A stretch of 5,645 bases of DNA from JBDHRG01 sp039807445 (GTDB lineage: Bacteria > Pseudomonadota > Gammaproteobacteria > Competibacterales > Competibacteraceae), in contig JBDHRG010000231.1 in the NCBI GenBank assembly GCA_039807445.1, forward strand, positions 1 through 5,645. Reading direction: 5' to 3'. Positions 1-5,645 of the stretch are shown one piece after another. A program made the translations under genes and the position numbers. Every line of letters starts with the position of its first letter. The first letter of the stretch is position 1. A model generated the notes under the pieces. It searched no databases, was not told the origin of the DNA, and saw only the letters and a list, made by a program, of their open reading frames with translations.

Positions 1-185
1 GGTACCGCGCCGGCGCGCAGTGTGCGCCCGCCCGCGCGCGGCTTTTCGGCGATCGCCTCGACCGCGAGCGGCGTCAGCCCCTTGTCGCGCAGCGCCGCGC
101 GCGCGGCGCGGGCATTGTCGGCTTCGAGCGCGCCGCGGCGGCGGCGGCCGGCGGGGTCGAGCGCGGTATAGCCGAAGGCGGGCAT
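1..185 (-). CDS. gspF: Type II secretion inner-membrane platform protein GspF, N-terminal fragment (runs off left edge)
   Basis: This is the first 61 codons of a gene that continues beyond position 1. The reading begins MPAFGYTALDPAGRRRRG and continues with an ALEAD motif and a RDKGLTPLAVE motif (about residues 19-43). That is the characteristic start of GspF/PulF/PilC-family platform proteins, in which a small beta-rich lead-in precedes the first cytoplasmic T2SSF helical domain. Full-length family members have about 400 residues, with two cytoplasmic domains and three transmembrane segments, none of which falls in this window. In the T2SS, GspF sits in the inner membrane and contacts the ATPase GspE and the GspL/M assembly platform. 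The ATG at 185-183 is chosen because only one base separates it from the gspE stop and a GAGG lies 9 bases upstream. It follows gspE directly, as in most gsp operons. The fragment shows no frameshift or stop, so the truncation is only the window edge. Confidence 0.93.
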   Translation of the reverse strand, partial: MPAFGYTALDPAGRRRRGALEADNARAARAALRDKGLTPLAVEAIAEKPRAGGRTLRAGAV

Positions 186-186
186 C

Positions 187-1665
187 TCAGGCGGCCTCGG
201 GCTGCTCGGTGACGCGCAGCAGCTCCTCGAGGGCCGTGTCGCCGGCCAGCACGCGCGCGACGCCGTCGGCGTGCAGCGAAGGTGCGTAGCGCCGCGCGTG
301 CGCCTCGAGCGCCTGCTCGGAGGCGCCCTCGTGGATCAGCCGCGAGAGCTCGGCGTCGACCTCGACCAGCTCGATCAGCGCCAGCCGGCCGCGGTAGCCG
401 CTGCCGCGGCACTGCGGGCAGCCGCCCGGCGCGAACAGCGTCGGTTTCGGCGCCGGGGCCAGCCCCAGGCGCAGGCAGGTCGCGGCGTCGGCCGGGTAGG
501 GCCGGCGGCAGTGCGGGCACAGCTTGCGCACCAGGCGCTGCGCCAGTACGCCGAGCAGCGACGAGGCGAGCAGGAAGGGCTCGATGCCCATGTCGCGCAG
601 CCGCGTCACCGCGCCCAGCGCCGAATTGGTGTGCAGCGTCGACAGCACCAGGTGTCCGGTCAGCGAAGCCTGCACCGCGATCTGCGCGGTCTCGAGGTCG
701 CGGATCTCGCCGACCATCACCACATCGGGGTCCTGGCGCAGGATCGCGCGCAGGCCCCGCGCGAAGCTCATCTCGACGCGCGGGTTGACCTGGGTCTGGC
801 TGATGCCCTCGAGCTCGTACTCGATCGGGTCTTCGACCGTCATGATGTTGCGCCTGGCGTCGTTGAGCCGGGTCAGCGCGGCGTACAGCGTCGTGGTCTT
901 GCCCGAGCCGGTCGGGCCGGTGACCAGGATGATGCCGTGCGGGCGGCCGATCAGCGCCTCGAGGCGCGCCTGCTCGCGCTCACGCAAGCCCAGCGCGCCG
1001 AGCTCGAGCCGCCCGGCGCGCTTGTCGAGCAGGCGCAGCACCACGCGCTCGCCGTGCGCCGAGGGCAGCGTCGACACGCGCACGTCGACCGCGCGTCCGG
1101 CGACGCGCAGCGCGATGCGCCCGTCCTGCGGCAGGCGCTTCTCGGCGATGTCGAGCCCGGCCATCACCTTGACGCGCGACACCAGCAGCGGCGCCAGCGC
1201 GCGCGGCGGCGCCAGCACTTCGCGCAGCAGGCCGTCGACGCGCAGGCGCACGCGCAGCCGCTGTTCGAAGCTCTCGATGTGGATGTCGGAGGCGCCTTCG
1301 CGCACCGCCTCGGTCAGCAGCGCGTTCAGCAGGCGGATGATCGGCGCCTCGTCGGCGCTCTCGAGCAGGTCTTCGGGTTCGGGCAGGGCTTCGGCCAGCC
1401 GCGCCAGGTCGATCTCGCCGTCCTCGAGCAGCCGCGCCGCACCTTCGCCGCCCTCTTCGTAGGCGCTGGCGAGCAGCGCGTCGAACTCGGCGTCGGCGAC
1501 GGTGCGCGGCGCGAGCCGCACGCCGAGCGCGCGCCTGAGCTCGAGCAGCGCCGCCAGCGGGGTGTCGGCGCGGCAGGCGACCGGCAGCGGGCCGTCGCCG
1601 CCCTCGGGCAGCGGCAGCACGCCGTGGCGGCGGGCGAAGGCGTAGGGCACGCGGCTGCCGGCCAT
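187..1665 (-). CDS. gspE: Type II secretion assembly ATPase GspE
   Basis: This complete 492-residue protein matches the usual GspE length of about 500. It is the cytoplasmic hexameric ATPase that powers pseudopilus assembly, docked to the inner membrane through GspL and GspF. The N-terminal region (about 1-105) carries the PYAFARRHGV motif common in GspE N domains. It is followed by the ASDIHIE motif (125-131) of the second N domain. The ATPase core holds Walker A GPTGSGKT (250-257), the Asp box TVEDPIEYE (276-284), a Walker B region ending VVMVGEIRD (315-323) and the His box TGHLVLSTLHTN (336-347). A zinc-binding tetracysteine follows (C383, C386, C416, C419; spacing C-X2-C-X29-C-X2-C), as in GspE and PilB but not in retraction ATPases such as PilT. 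All catalytic motifs are present, so it should be active. The ATG at 1665 lies 3 bases after the gspD stop with a GGAG 9 bases upstream, implying translational coupling. PilB of type IV pili is the main alternative, but the gspD and gspF neighbours settle it as GspE. Confidence 0.96.
   Translation of the reverse strand: MAGSRVPYAFARRHGVLPLPEGGDGPLPVACRADTPLAALLELRRALGVRLAPRTVADAEFDALLASAYEEGGEGAARLLEDGEIDLARLAEALPEPEDLLESADEAPIIRLLNALLTEAVREGASDIHIESFEQRLRVRLRVDGLLREVLAPPRALAPLLVSRVKVMAGLDIAEKRLPQDGRIALRVAGRAVDVRVSTLPSAHGERVVLRLLDKRAGRLELGALGLREREQARLEALIGRPHGIILVTGPTGSGKTTTLYAALTRLNDARRNIMTVEDPIEYELEGISQTQVNPRVEMSFARGLRAILRQDPDVVMVGEIRDLETAQIAVQASLTGHLVLSTLHTNSALGAVTRLRDMGIEPFLLASSLLGVLAQRLVRKLCPHCRRPYPADAATCLRLGLAPAPKPTLFAPGGCPQCRGSGYRGRLALIELVEVDAELSRLIHEGASEQALEAHARRYAPSLHADGVARVLAGDTALEELLRVTEQPEAA
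195..198 (-). promoter_or_regulatory. Ribosome binding site of gspF
   Basis: On the minus strand a GAGG lies 9 bases before the gspF ATG, inside the last codons of gspE. Because the gspE stop and the gspF start are one base apart, ribosomes finishing gspE could reinitiate here. The site supports ATG 185 as the true start. It is a short motif in GC-rich sequence, so its weight comes from its position. Confidence 0.6.
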
Positions 1666-1668
1666 GGC

Positions 1669-3729
1669 TCAGAACTCCAGGCGCAGGAAGCCGCGCAGCC
1701 GCAGCGCGGCGTCGTCGCGGCCGAGGTCGGGCGCCGGTGGCAGCCGCTGCCCCAGGTTCAGCGCGCTGCCGCTGGCGGCGATCTCGGCTTCGGACGGCGC
1801 CACCGGCTTGTCGACCCCGGGCAGCAGCGCCGCGCTGCGCGTGCGCGCCTGCGCCTGCTGCTCGCGGATGTAGGCGTACTTGTCCGAGGTGGCGAAGGTG
1901 CTGGCCATGCCGTCGCGCAGGATCACCGGGTGCAGGAACACCATCAGGTTGCGCTTGACCTTCTTGGTCGAGCGGAACTTGAACAGCTCGCCGAGCAGCG
2001 GCACGTCGCCCAGGCCGGGCACCTTGTCCTCGGTCTCCTCGAGGTTGTCGTCGATCAGCCCGCCGAGCACCAGCAGCTGGCCGTCCTCGACCAGCACGCT
2101 GGTCTTCAGCGCGCGCTTGTTGGTGGTCGGACCCTGCGTCTGCGACACCGAGGCGACGCTCGACACTTCCTGGTTGATCTCGAGCTTGACCGCGTTGCCC
2201 TCGTTGATCTGCGGCTTGACCTTCAGCGTCAGGCCGACGTCCTGGCGCTGGATGGTCTGGAACGGGTTGCCGGTCAGGCCGCCGCCGCCGCCGCCGATGC
2301 CGCCGTCGGTACCGCCGGCCACGCTGGTGGTGAACGAGCCGGTGACGAAGGGCACGTTCTGGCCGACGACGATTTCGGCCTCCTCGTTGTCGAGCGTCAC
2401 CAGGCTCGGCGTCGACAGCACGTTGGTGCCCGAGTCGCTCGCCAGCGCGCTGATCAGCGCGCCGAAGCGCACCGCACCGGTGGTGGCGCCGAGGCCGAGC
2501 TGCGCGCCGGTCGGCAGGCTCGGCGGGATCTGGCGCTCCTGGAACGACTGCCCGAGCGTGGCCAGCGTGTTGTTGAAGTTGACCAGGCCGATCACGCCGC
2601 CGCCCTCGCTGCCGTCGATCACCCACTGCACGCCGAGCTGCGCCGAGCGCTCGGCCGAGAGCTCGGCGATCACCGCCTCGACCAGCACTTGCGCGCGGCG
2701 CACGTCGAGCTGCGCCACCACCTGGCGCAGCGAAGCCATGGCTTCGGGCGGAGCGCTGATCACCAGCGCGTTCGAGGCTTCGTCGGCCTCGACGTGGACG
2801 CTGCCGCCGCCGGGCGCCGGCGCTGCGCCGCCCGCGGCGGCGCCCTTGCCGGCCTCTTCGAGCTTCTTGCCGAGGTTGCCGAGCACTTGCGCCAGGTCCT
2901 TGGCCTTGGCGTAGCGCAGGAACACCACTTGCGTGCTGCCGCCGCCCTGGCCGGGCGTGTCGAGGCTCGCGACCAGCGCGCGCAGCCGCGCGCGCGCCTG
3001 GCGCTCGCCGGTCAGCAGCACCGCGTTGGCGCGCGCGTCGGCGAGCGCGCGCGGCGCGCCGGCGGCCTCCGGCCCCTTGGGCTGCAGGCCCTCGATCAGC
3101 CGCACCACGTCGGAGGCCACGGCGTGGCGCAGCGGCACCAGCTCGACTTCGCCGCGCGAAGGCACGTCGAGGCGCGCGATCAGCTCGGCGATGCGCTCGA
3201 CGTTGGCGGCGCGGTCCGAGACGATGATCGAGTTGCTGCCCGGGTGCGCGACCAGATGGCCCTGCGGCGGCACCAGCGGCCGCACCAGCGGCACCAGCTC
3301 GGCGGCCTGCGAGTTGCGCAGCTGCACCACGCGCGTGACCACCTGCTCGCCCGGCGCGGTGCCGGCGCGGTCGACCGTCGGCACCGTCTCCTGCTTGGCT
3401 TCGGCCGCAGGCACGATCTTGATGACCTTGTCGCCCGGCACCGCGGCGAAGCCGTGCACCGCCAGCACGGCGAGGAAGACGTCGTAGACATCCTTGTCGT
3501 CGACCGGCTTGGCCGAGATCACGCTGACCTTGGCCTGCACGCGCGGGTCGACGATGAAGGCCTTGCCGGTGATCTGCGCGATCGCCGCCACCAGCGTGTT
3601 GATGTCGGCGTCCATCAGGTTCAGCGTCACCGGCGCCGCGTGCGTCGGAGCGGCCAGCGACAGCGCGGCGAGCAGCGGCAGGAGCCGGTGTGCGGTCCGG
3701 CGGATCGGAAGTCTGAGCATGCCCGTCAC
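1669..3729 (-). CDS. gspD: Type II secretion outer-membrane secretin GspD
   Basis: This complete protein of 686 residues is the secretin that forms the outer-membrane exit channel of the T2SS. An arginine-containing start and hydrophobic stretch LLPLLAALSLAA (16-27) form a Sec signal peptide, with likely cleavage after THA (about 31). Four periplasmic domains follow: N0 (about 33-108), N1 (130-188), N2 (194-257) and N3 (266-342), the last interrupted by a Gly/Ala/Pro-rich loop (293-309). The secretin barrel (about 345-606) shows SDSGTNVLSTPSLVTLDN (431-448), VGQNVPFVTGS (455-465), LKVKPQINEG (502-511), the VPGLGDVPLLG gate motif (570-580) and KRNLMVFLHPVILRD (592-606). A tail of about 80 residues contains KYAYIREQQ (617-625) and ends in Phe. 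A six-glycine run (479-484) sits in the central-gate region. The GTG at 3729 is preferred over the ATG at 3720 because AGGA and GAG lie 12 and 5 bases before the GTG, against 21 and 14 for the ATG; the two starts differ by only three residues. No gspC precedes it. Confidence 0.96.
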   Translation of the reverse strand: MTGMLRLPIRRTAHRLLPLLAALSLAAPTHAAPVTLNLMDADINTLVAAIAQITGKAFIVDPRVQAKVSVISAKPVDDKDVYDVFLAVLAVHGFAAVPGDKVIKIVPAAEAKQETVPTVDRAGTAPGEQVVTRVVQLRNSQAAELVPLVRPLVPPQGHLVAHPGSNSIIVSDRAANVERIAELIARLDVPSRGEVELVPLRHAVASDVVRLIEGLQPKGPEAAGAPRALADARANAVLLTGERQARARLRALVASLDTPGQGGGSTQVVFLRYAKAKDLAQVLGNLGKKLEEAGKGAAAGGAAPAPGGGSVHVEADEASNALVISAPPEAMASLRQVVAQLDVRRAQVLVEAVIAELSAERSAQLGVQWVIDGSEGGGVIGLVNFNNTLATLGQSFQERQIPPSLPTGAQLGLGATTGAVRFGALISALASDSGTNVLSTPSLVTLDNEEAEIVVGQNVPFVTGSFTTSVAGGTDGGIGGGGGGLTGNPFQTIQRQDVGLTLKVKPQINEGNAVKLEINQEVSSVASVSQTQGPTTNKRALKTSVLVEDGQLLVLGGLIDDNLEETEDKVPGLGDVPLLGELFKFRSTKKVKRNLMVFLHPVILRDGMASTFATSDKYAYIREQQAQARTRSAALLPGVDKPVAPSEAEIAASGSALNLGQRLPPAPDLGRDDAALRLRGFLRLEF
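1675..1678 (-). promoter_or_regulatory. Ribosome binding site of gspE
   Basis: On the minus strand a GGAG lies 9 bases before the gspE ATG and within the third- and second-last codons of gspD. With the 3-base gap between gspD stop and gspE start, this indicates coupled translation of secretin and ATPase and fixes the gspE start. Confidence 0.65.
2278..2295 (-). repeat. (GGC)6 triplet repeat inside gspD
   Basis: Six uninterrupted GGC codons on the minus strand encode Gly479-Gly484 of the secretin. They lie in the loop between VPFVTGS and NPFQTIQ near the central gate. Identical codons in a row, rather than mixed glycine codons, could allow slippage in whole-codon steps that would change loop length without breaking the frame. 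The strong C preference at third positions here makes identical codons less surprising. Confidence 0.6.
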
Positions 3730-3741
3730 GTCGTCTCGTCG

Positions 3742-3745
3742 TCCT
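3742..3745 (-). promoter_or_regulatory. Probable ribosome binding site of gspD
   Basis: On the minus strand an AGGA lies 12 bases before the GTG at 3729 and 21 bases before the ATG at 3720. A weaker GAG (3737-3735) lies 5 bases before the GTG. Both spacings favour the GTG start, though 12 is a little long. A small hairpin (3754-3770) lies just upstream and leaves this site free. Confidence 0.45.
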
Positions 3746-3753
3746 GGAGGCCG

Positions 3754-3770
3754 GCCGGCACGCTGCCGGC
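3754..3770 (-). repeat. Small hairpin in the gspD leader
   Basis: A perfect 7-bp inverted repeat (GCCGGCA / TGCCGGC on either strand) has a 3-base loop. It lies 8 bases upstream of the gspD AGGA and would form a stable stem in the leader RNA. There is no following T-run, so it is not a standard intrinsic terminator. A role in leader structure or mRNA stability is possible, but in sequence this rich in G and C it may be coincidental. Confidence 0.4.
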
Positions 3771-3828
3771 GGTGTGTCGCCGCCCTTCGCCCGGTTCCCT
3801 GAGCGGCGCTCCCGGCGGCCCTTCCTCA

Positions 3829-3855
3829 ATTACACGAAGCCCGCAGGCGCCGCAA
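3829..3855 (-). promoter_or_regulatory. Possible promoter for the gsp operon
   Basis: On the minus strand, TGTAAT (3834-3829; five of six matches to the sigma-70 -10 box) is preceded by TTGCGG (3855-3850; three of six to the -35 box) with a short 15-base spacer. It is the only AT-rich spot between priA and gspD, about 100 bases upstream of the gspD start, which is where a promoter for the operon would be expected. The poor -35 and short spacer keep confidence low. The -35 element overlaps one arm of the inverted repeat at 3843-3891, which would suit an operator if the promoter is real. Confidence 0.25.
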
Positions 3856-3891
3856 TTGGCTGCCTCGCCCGGGCGCCGGCGCGGCGCCTGC
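3843..3891. repeat. 11-bp perfect inverted repeat between priA and gspD
   Basis: The arms GCAGGCGCCGC (3843-3853) and GCGGCGCCTGC (3881-3891) are perfect reverse complements separated by 27 bases. The loop contains two further short palindromes, at 3866-3875 (CGCCCGGGCG) and 3873-3882 (GCGCCGGCGC). The structure could be an RNA stem-loop downstream of priA or a protein-binding dyad overlapping the putative gsp promoter. No T-run follows on either strand, so it is not a canonical Rho-independent terminator. Confidence 0.5.
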
Positions 3892-3894
3892 CGC

Positions 3895-3944
3895 GGTGCC
3901 GGTGCTGTCGGCGGACGAGCTCGTGACACCGCAAGACCGGCACC
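3895..3944. repeat. 9-bp perfect inverted repeat just after priA stop
   Basis: The arms GGTGCCGGT (3895-3903) and ACCGGCACC (3936-3944) pair perfectly across a 32-base loop. The loop contains the 10-base palindrome ACGAGCTCGT (3915-3924). In the priA transcript the first arm begins 2 bases after the stop codon. It may stabilise the priA 3' end or contribute to termination, but no U-tract follows. It lies only 3 bases from the 11-bp inverted repeat, making two stem-loops in tandem. Confidence 0.5.
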
Positions 3945-3946
3945 TT

Positions 3947-5645
3947 TCAGTACAGATCCCCCGGATCGACGTCGAGCGACCAGCGCACGCGCCGGGCTTC
4001 GGGCAGCGCGGTGAGGCCGGGGACCCAGCGGGCGAGCAGCGCGTGCAGCGCCGCGCGCGCGCGCGCCTGCAGCAGCAGCTGCGCACGCCAGCGCCCGGCG
4101 CGGCGCTCCATCGGCGCCGGCACCGGGCCGAGCAGTTCGACCCCGGGTAGGGCCAGCGCTTCGGCGGCGGCGAGCGCGGCGTCGAGGAAGGCGTGCGGCG
4201 CCTCGGGCTGCATCGCCTCGGCGCGCAGCAGCGCCTGGTGGCTGAAGGGGGGCAGCTCGGCGGCGCGGCGCTCGGCCAGCAGCGCCTCGGCGAAACCGCG
4301 GTAGCCCTGGTGCAGCAGCGTCATCAGCAGCGGGTGGTCGGGGTGGTGCGTCTGGATCGCGACCGTGCCCGGGCGCTCGGCACGGCCGGCGCGGCCGGCC
4401 ACCTGGATGATCTGCTGCGCCATGCGCTCGCCGGCGCGGAAGTCCGAGCCGAACAGCCCCTGGTCGGCGTCGACGATGCCGACCAGCGTCACTTCGGGGA
4501 AATGGTGGCCCTTGGCCAGCATCTGCGTGCCGAGCAGGATACGGCGGCGGCCGTCGCGCGCATCGCTGAGCAGGGTTTCGAGGCTGCCCCTGCGCCGCGT
4601 GCTGTCGCGGTCGATGCGTGCCAGCGCGACGCCGGGGAAGTGGCGCTCGAGCGCACGCTCGAGGCGCTCGGTGCCCTGTCCCAGGCCGAGCAGCTCGGTG
4701 CTGCCGCAGTCGGGGCAGGCGGGATCGATCGGCCGCTCGGCGCCGCAGTGGTGGCAGATCAGCCGGCGGCGCGACAGGTGCACCGTCATGCGCGCGTCGC
4801 AGCGCCGGCACTGCCCCATCCAGCCGCAGTCGTGGCAGAACAGCGTCGGCGCGAAGCCGCGCCGGTTCAGGAACAGCAGCACCTGGCCGCCGGCGTCGAG
4901 GTGGCTGTGCATGCGCGCGAGCAGCGGCGCCGACAGGCCGTCGTCGAGCGGCTGCCGGCGCAGGTCGACCAGCTCCATGCGCGGCGGCGCGGCGCCGGCG
5001 GCGCGGCGGCCGAGGCGGCGGTGGCCGTAGCGCCCGGCGCGGGCATTGGCCAGGGTTTCGAGCGAGGGGGTCGCCGAGCCGAGCACCACCGGCACGCCTT
5101 CGAGCCGCGCCCGCACCAGCGCCAGGTCGCGCGCCGAATAACGGAAACCGTCCTGCTGCTTGAACGAGGCGTCGTGCTCTTCATCGAGCACGATCAGCCC
5201 CGGGCGCGCCAGCGGCGCGAACACCGCCGAGCGCGTGCCGATCACGACCCGCGCCTCGCCCGCGCGCGCCGCCAGCCAGGCGTCGAGCCGCTCGCCGTCG
5301 GCCAGCCCCGAGTGCAGCACCGCCATCGGGCAGCCGAGCCGCGCGCGGAAGCGCTCGAGCAGCTGCGGCGTCAAACCGATCTCGGGCACCAGCACCAGTG
5401 CCTGCTCGCCACGCCCCAGCGCCACCTCGATCAGCCGCAGGTAGACCTCGGTCTTGCCCGAGCCGGTGACGCCCTCGAGCAGGAAGGGGGCGAAGCCGCC
5501 GAAGCCGGCCTCGATCGCGGCGACCGCTGCCGCCTGCTCGTCGCTCAGCGCAGGCCCCGGCTGCGGCGCGGCGGGTGCGGCTTCGGCCGGCGCCGCCGGC
5601 TCGACCCAGCCGCGGCTACCCAGCGGGCGCAGCGCCGCCCGCCAG
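3947..5645 (-). CDS. priA: Primosomal replication restart helicase PriA (5' end beyond right edge)
   Basis: The C-terminal 565 residues of PriA lie in the window. Family members have about 700-750 residues, so most of the N-terminal DNA-binding region is off the right edge. PriA is a 3'-to-5' superfamily 2 helicase that recognises stalled forks and D-loops and reloads the replicative helicase. Numbering from the first whole codon in the window, an Ala/Pro-rich linker (16-32) leads to Walker A GVTGSGKT (58-65), the DEEH box (154-157), GSATPSLE (189-196), GTQMLAKGHHFP (372-383) and QVAGRAGRA (414-422). Eight cysteines (270, 273, 279, 282, 297, 300, 310, 313) form the two interleaved zinc sites typical of PriA. 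The end, RWSLDVDPGDLY, is the family's conserved C-terminus, so the 3' end is complete. An internal GTG at 5425 is not the start: the frame stays open upstream of it and contains the Walker A motif. No disabling change is visible. Confidence 0.97.
   Translation of the reverse strand, partial: WRAALRPLGSRGWVEPAAPAEAAPAAPQPGPALSDEQAAAVAAIEAGFGGFAPFLLEGVTGSGKTEVYLRLIEVALGRGEQALVLVPEIGLTPQLLERFRARLGCPMAVLHSGLADGERLDAWLAARAGEARVVIGTRSAVFAPLARPGLIVLDEEHDASFKQQDGFRYSARDLALVRARLEGVPVVLGSATPSLETLANARAGRYGHRRLGRRAAGAAPPRMELVDLRRQPLDDGLSAPLLARMHSHLDAGGQVLLFLNRRGFAPTLFCHDCGWMGQCRRCDARMTVHLSRRRLICHHCGAERPIDPACPDCGSTELLGLGQGTERLERALERHFPGVALARIDRDSTRRRGSLETLLSDARDGRRRILLGTQMLAKGHHFPEVTLVGIVDADQGLFGSDFRAGERMAQQIIQVAGRAGRAERPGTVAIQTHHPDHPLLMTLLHQGYRGFAEALLAERRAAELPPFSHQALLRAEAMQPEAPHAFLDAALAAAEALALPGVELLGPVPAPMERRAGRWRAQLLLQARARAALHALLARWVPGLTALPEARRVRWSLDVDPGDLY

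Noticed and set aside
1..6. A GGTACC (KpnI-type) site exactly at the window start, which might suggest a clone boundary
   Set aside because: The gspF frame runs through it without a break and another GGTACC occurs at 2308-2313 inside gspD. A six-base site at the edge is not evidence of an artificial junction.
980..3829. A 949-codon open frame on the minus strand overlapping gspD and part of gspE
   Set aside because: It is out of frame with both genes and gives an Arg/Ala/Gly-rich product. The gspD and gspE frames carry all the conserved motifs.
3843..3944. A canonical Rho-independent terminator after priA
   Set aside because: The inverted repeats are clear, but no run of T follows either stem in the direction of transcription. 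I list them as repeats instead.
271..4014. A 1247-codon open frame on the plus strand spanning gspE, gspD and the intergenic region
   Set aside because: It is antisense to two unmistakable genes. Its product is a low-complexity mix of Arg, Ala, Gln, His, Asp and Val with no domain. Strong GC bias in the real codons removes stops from this opposite frame, so length alone is not evidence.
3726..4811. A 361-codon open frame on the minus strand across the end of priA and the intergenic gap
   Set aside because: It is a shifted shadow of priA with Arg/Ala/Pro-rich composition. It does not encode a recognisable protein in the gap either.
5426..5644. The possibility that priA starts at the internal GTG at 5425
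   Set aside because: Upstream codons in the same frame encode the Walker A motif GVTGSGKT and a linker typical of PriA, so the gene continues to and past the right edge.

Overview
The window is a piece of a very GC-rich bacterial chromosome, and all of its coding lies on the minus strand. Read in the direction of transcription (right to left), it holds the 3' three quarters of priA (replication restart helicase), an intergenic stretch of about 217 bases, and then the start of a type II secretion (T2SS, general secretory pathway) operon: gspD (outer-membrane secretin), gspE (assembly ATPase) and the first 61 codons of gspF (inner-membrane platform protein). Strong third-position G/C, a PriA core with the proteobacterial eight-cysteine zinc module, and a gspD-gspE-gspF order with no gspC in front point to a proteobacterium. 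A betaproteobacterium of the Burkholderiales type is the best guess, but this is inference from gene order and protein style, not from a database match.

Layout: positions 5645-3947 are priA, cut off at its 5' end by the window edge. Positions 3946-3730 are intergenic and contain two adjacent perfect inverted repeats, a small hairpin, one weak promoter-like AT-rich spot and the gspD ribosome binding site. Positions 3729-1669 are gspD, 1665-187 are gspE, and 185-1 are the start of gspF, cut off by the left edge. The gsp genes are packed with gaps of 3 bases (gspD/gspE) and 1 base (gspE/gspF). The ribosome binding sites of gspE and gspF lie inside the preceding gene, so the three are almost certainly one transcript with coupled translation.

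How the genes work together: GspD forms the multimeric outer-membrane channel through which folded exoproteins leave the periplasm. GspE is the cytoplasmic ATPase that drives assembly of the pseudopilus. GspF is the polytopic membrane protein that connects GspE to the pseudopilus machinery. The remaining components (GspC, the pseudopilins, GspL/M and so on) would be expected past the left edge or elsewhere in the genome. PriA is a housekeeping DNA protein with no known functional link to secretion, so its position next to gspD looks like simple adjacency.

I found no mobile element, CRISPR array, RNA gene or undescribed system. The genes look intact and conventional where they are complete. 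The points most worth a second look are the inverted-repeat cluster between priA and gspD, the missing gspC upstream of gspD, and a glycine run in the secretin encoded by a pure triplet repeat.
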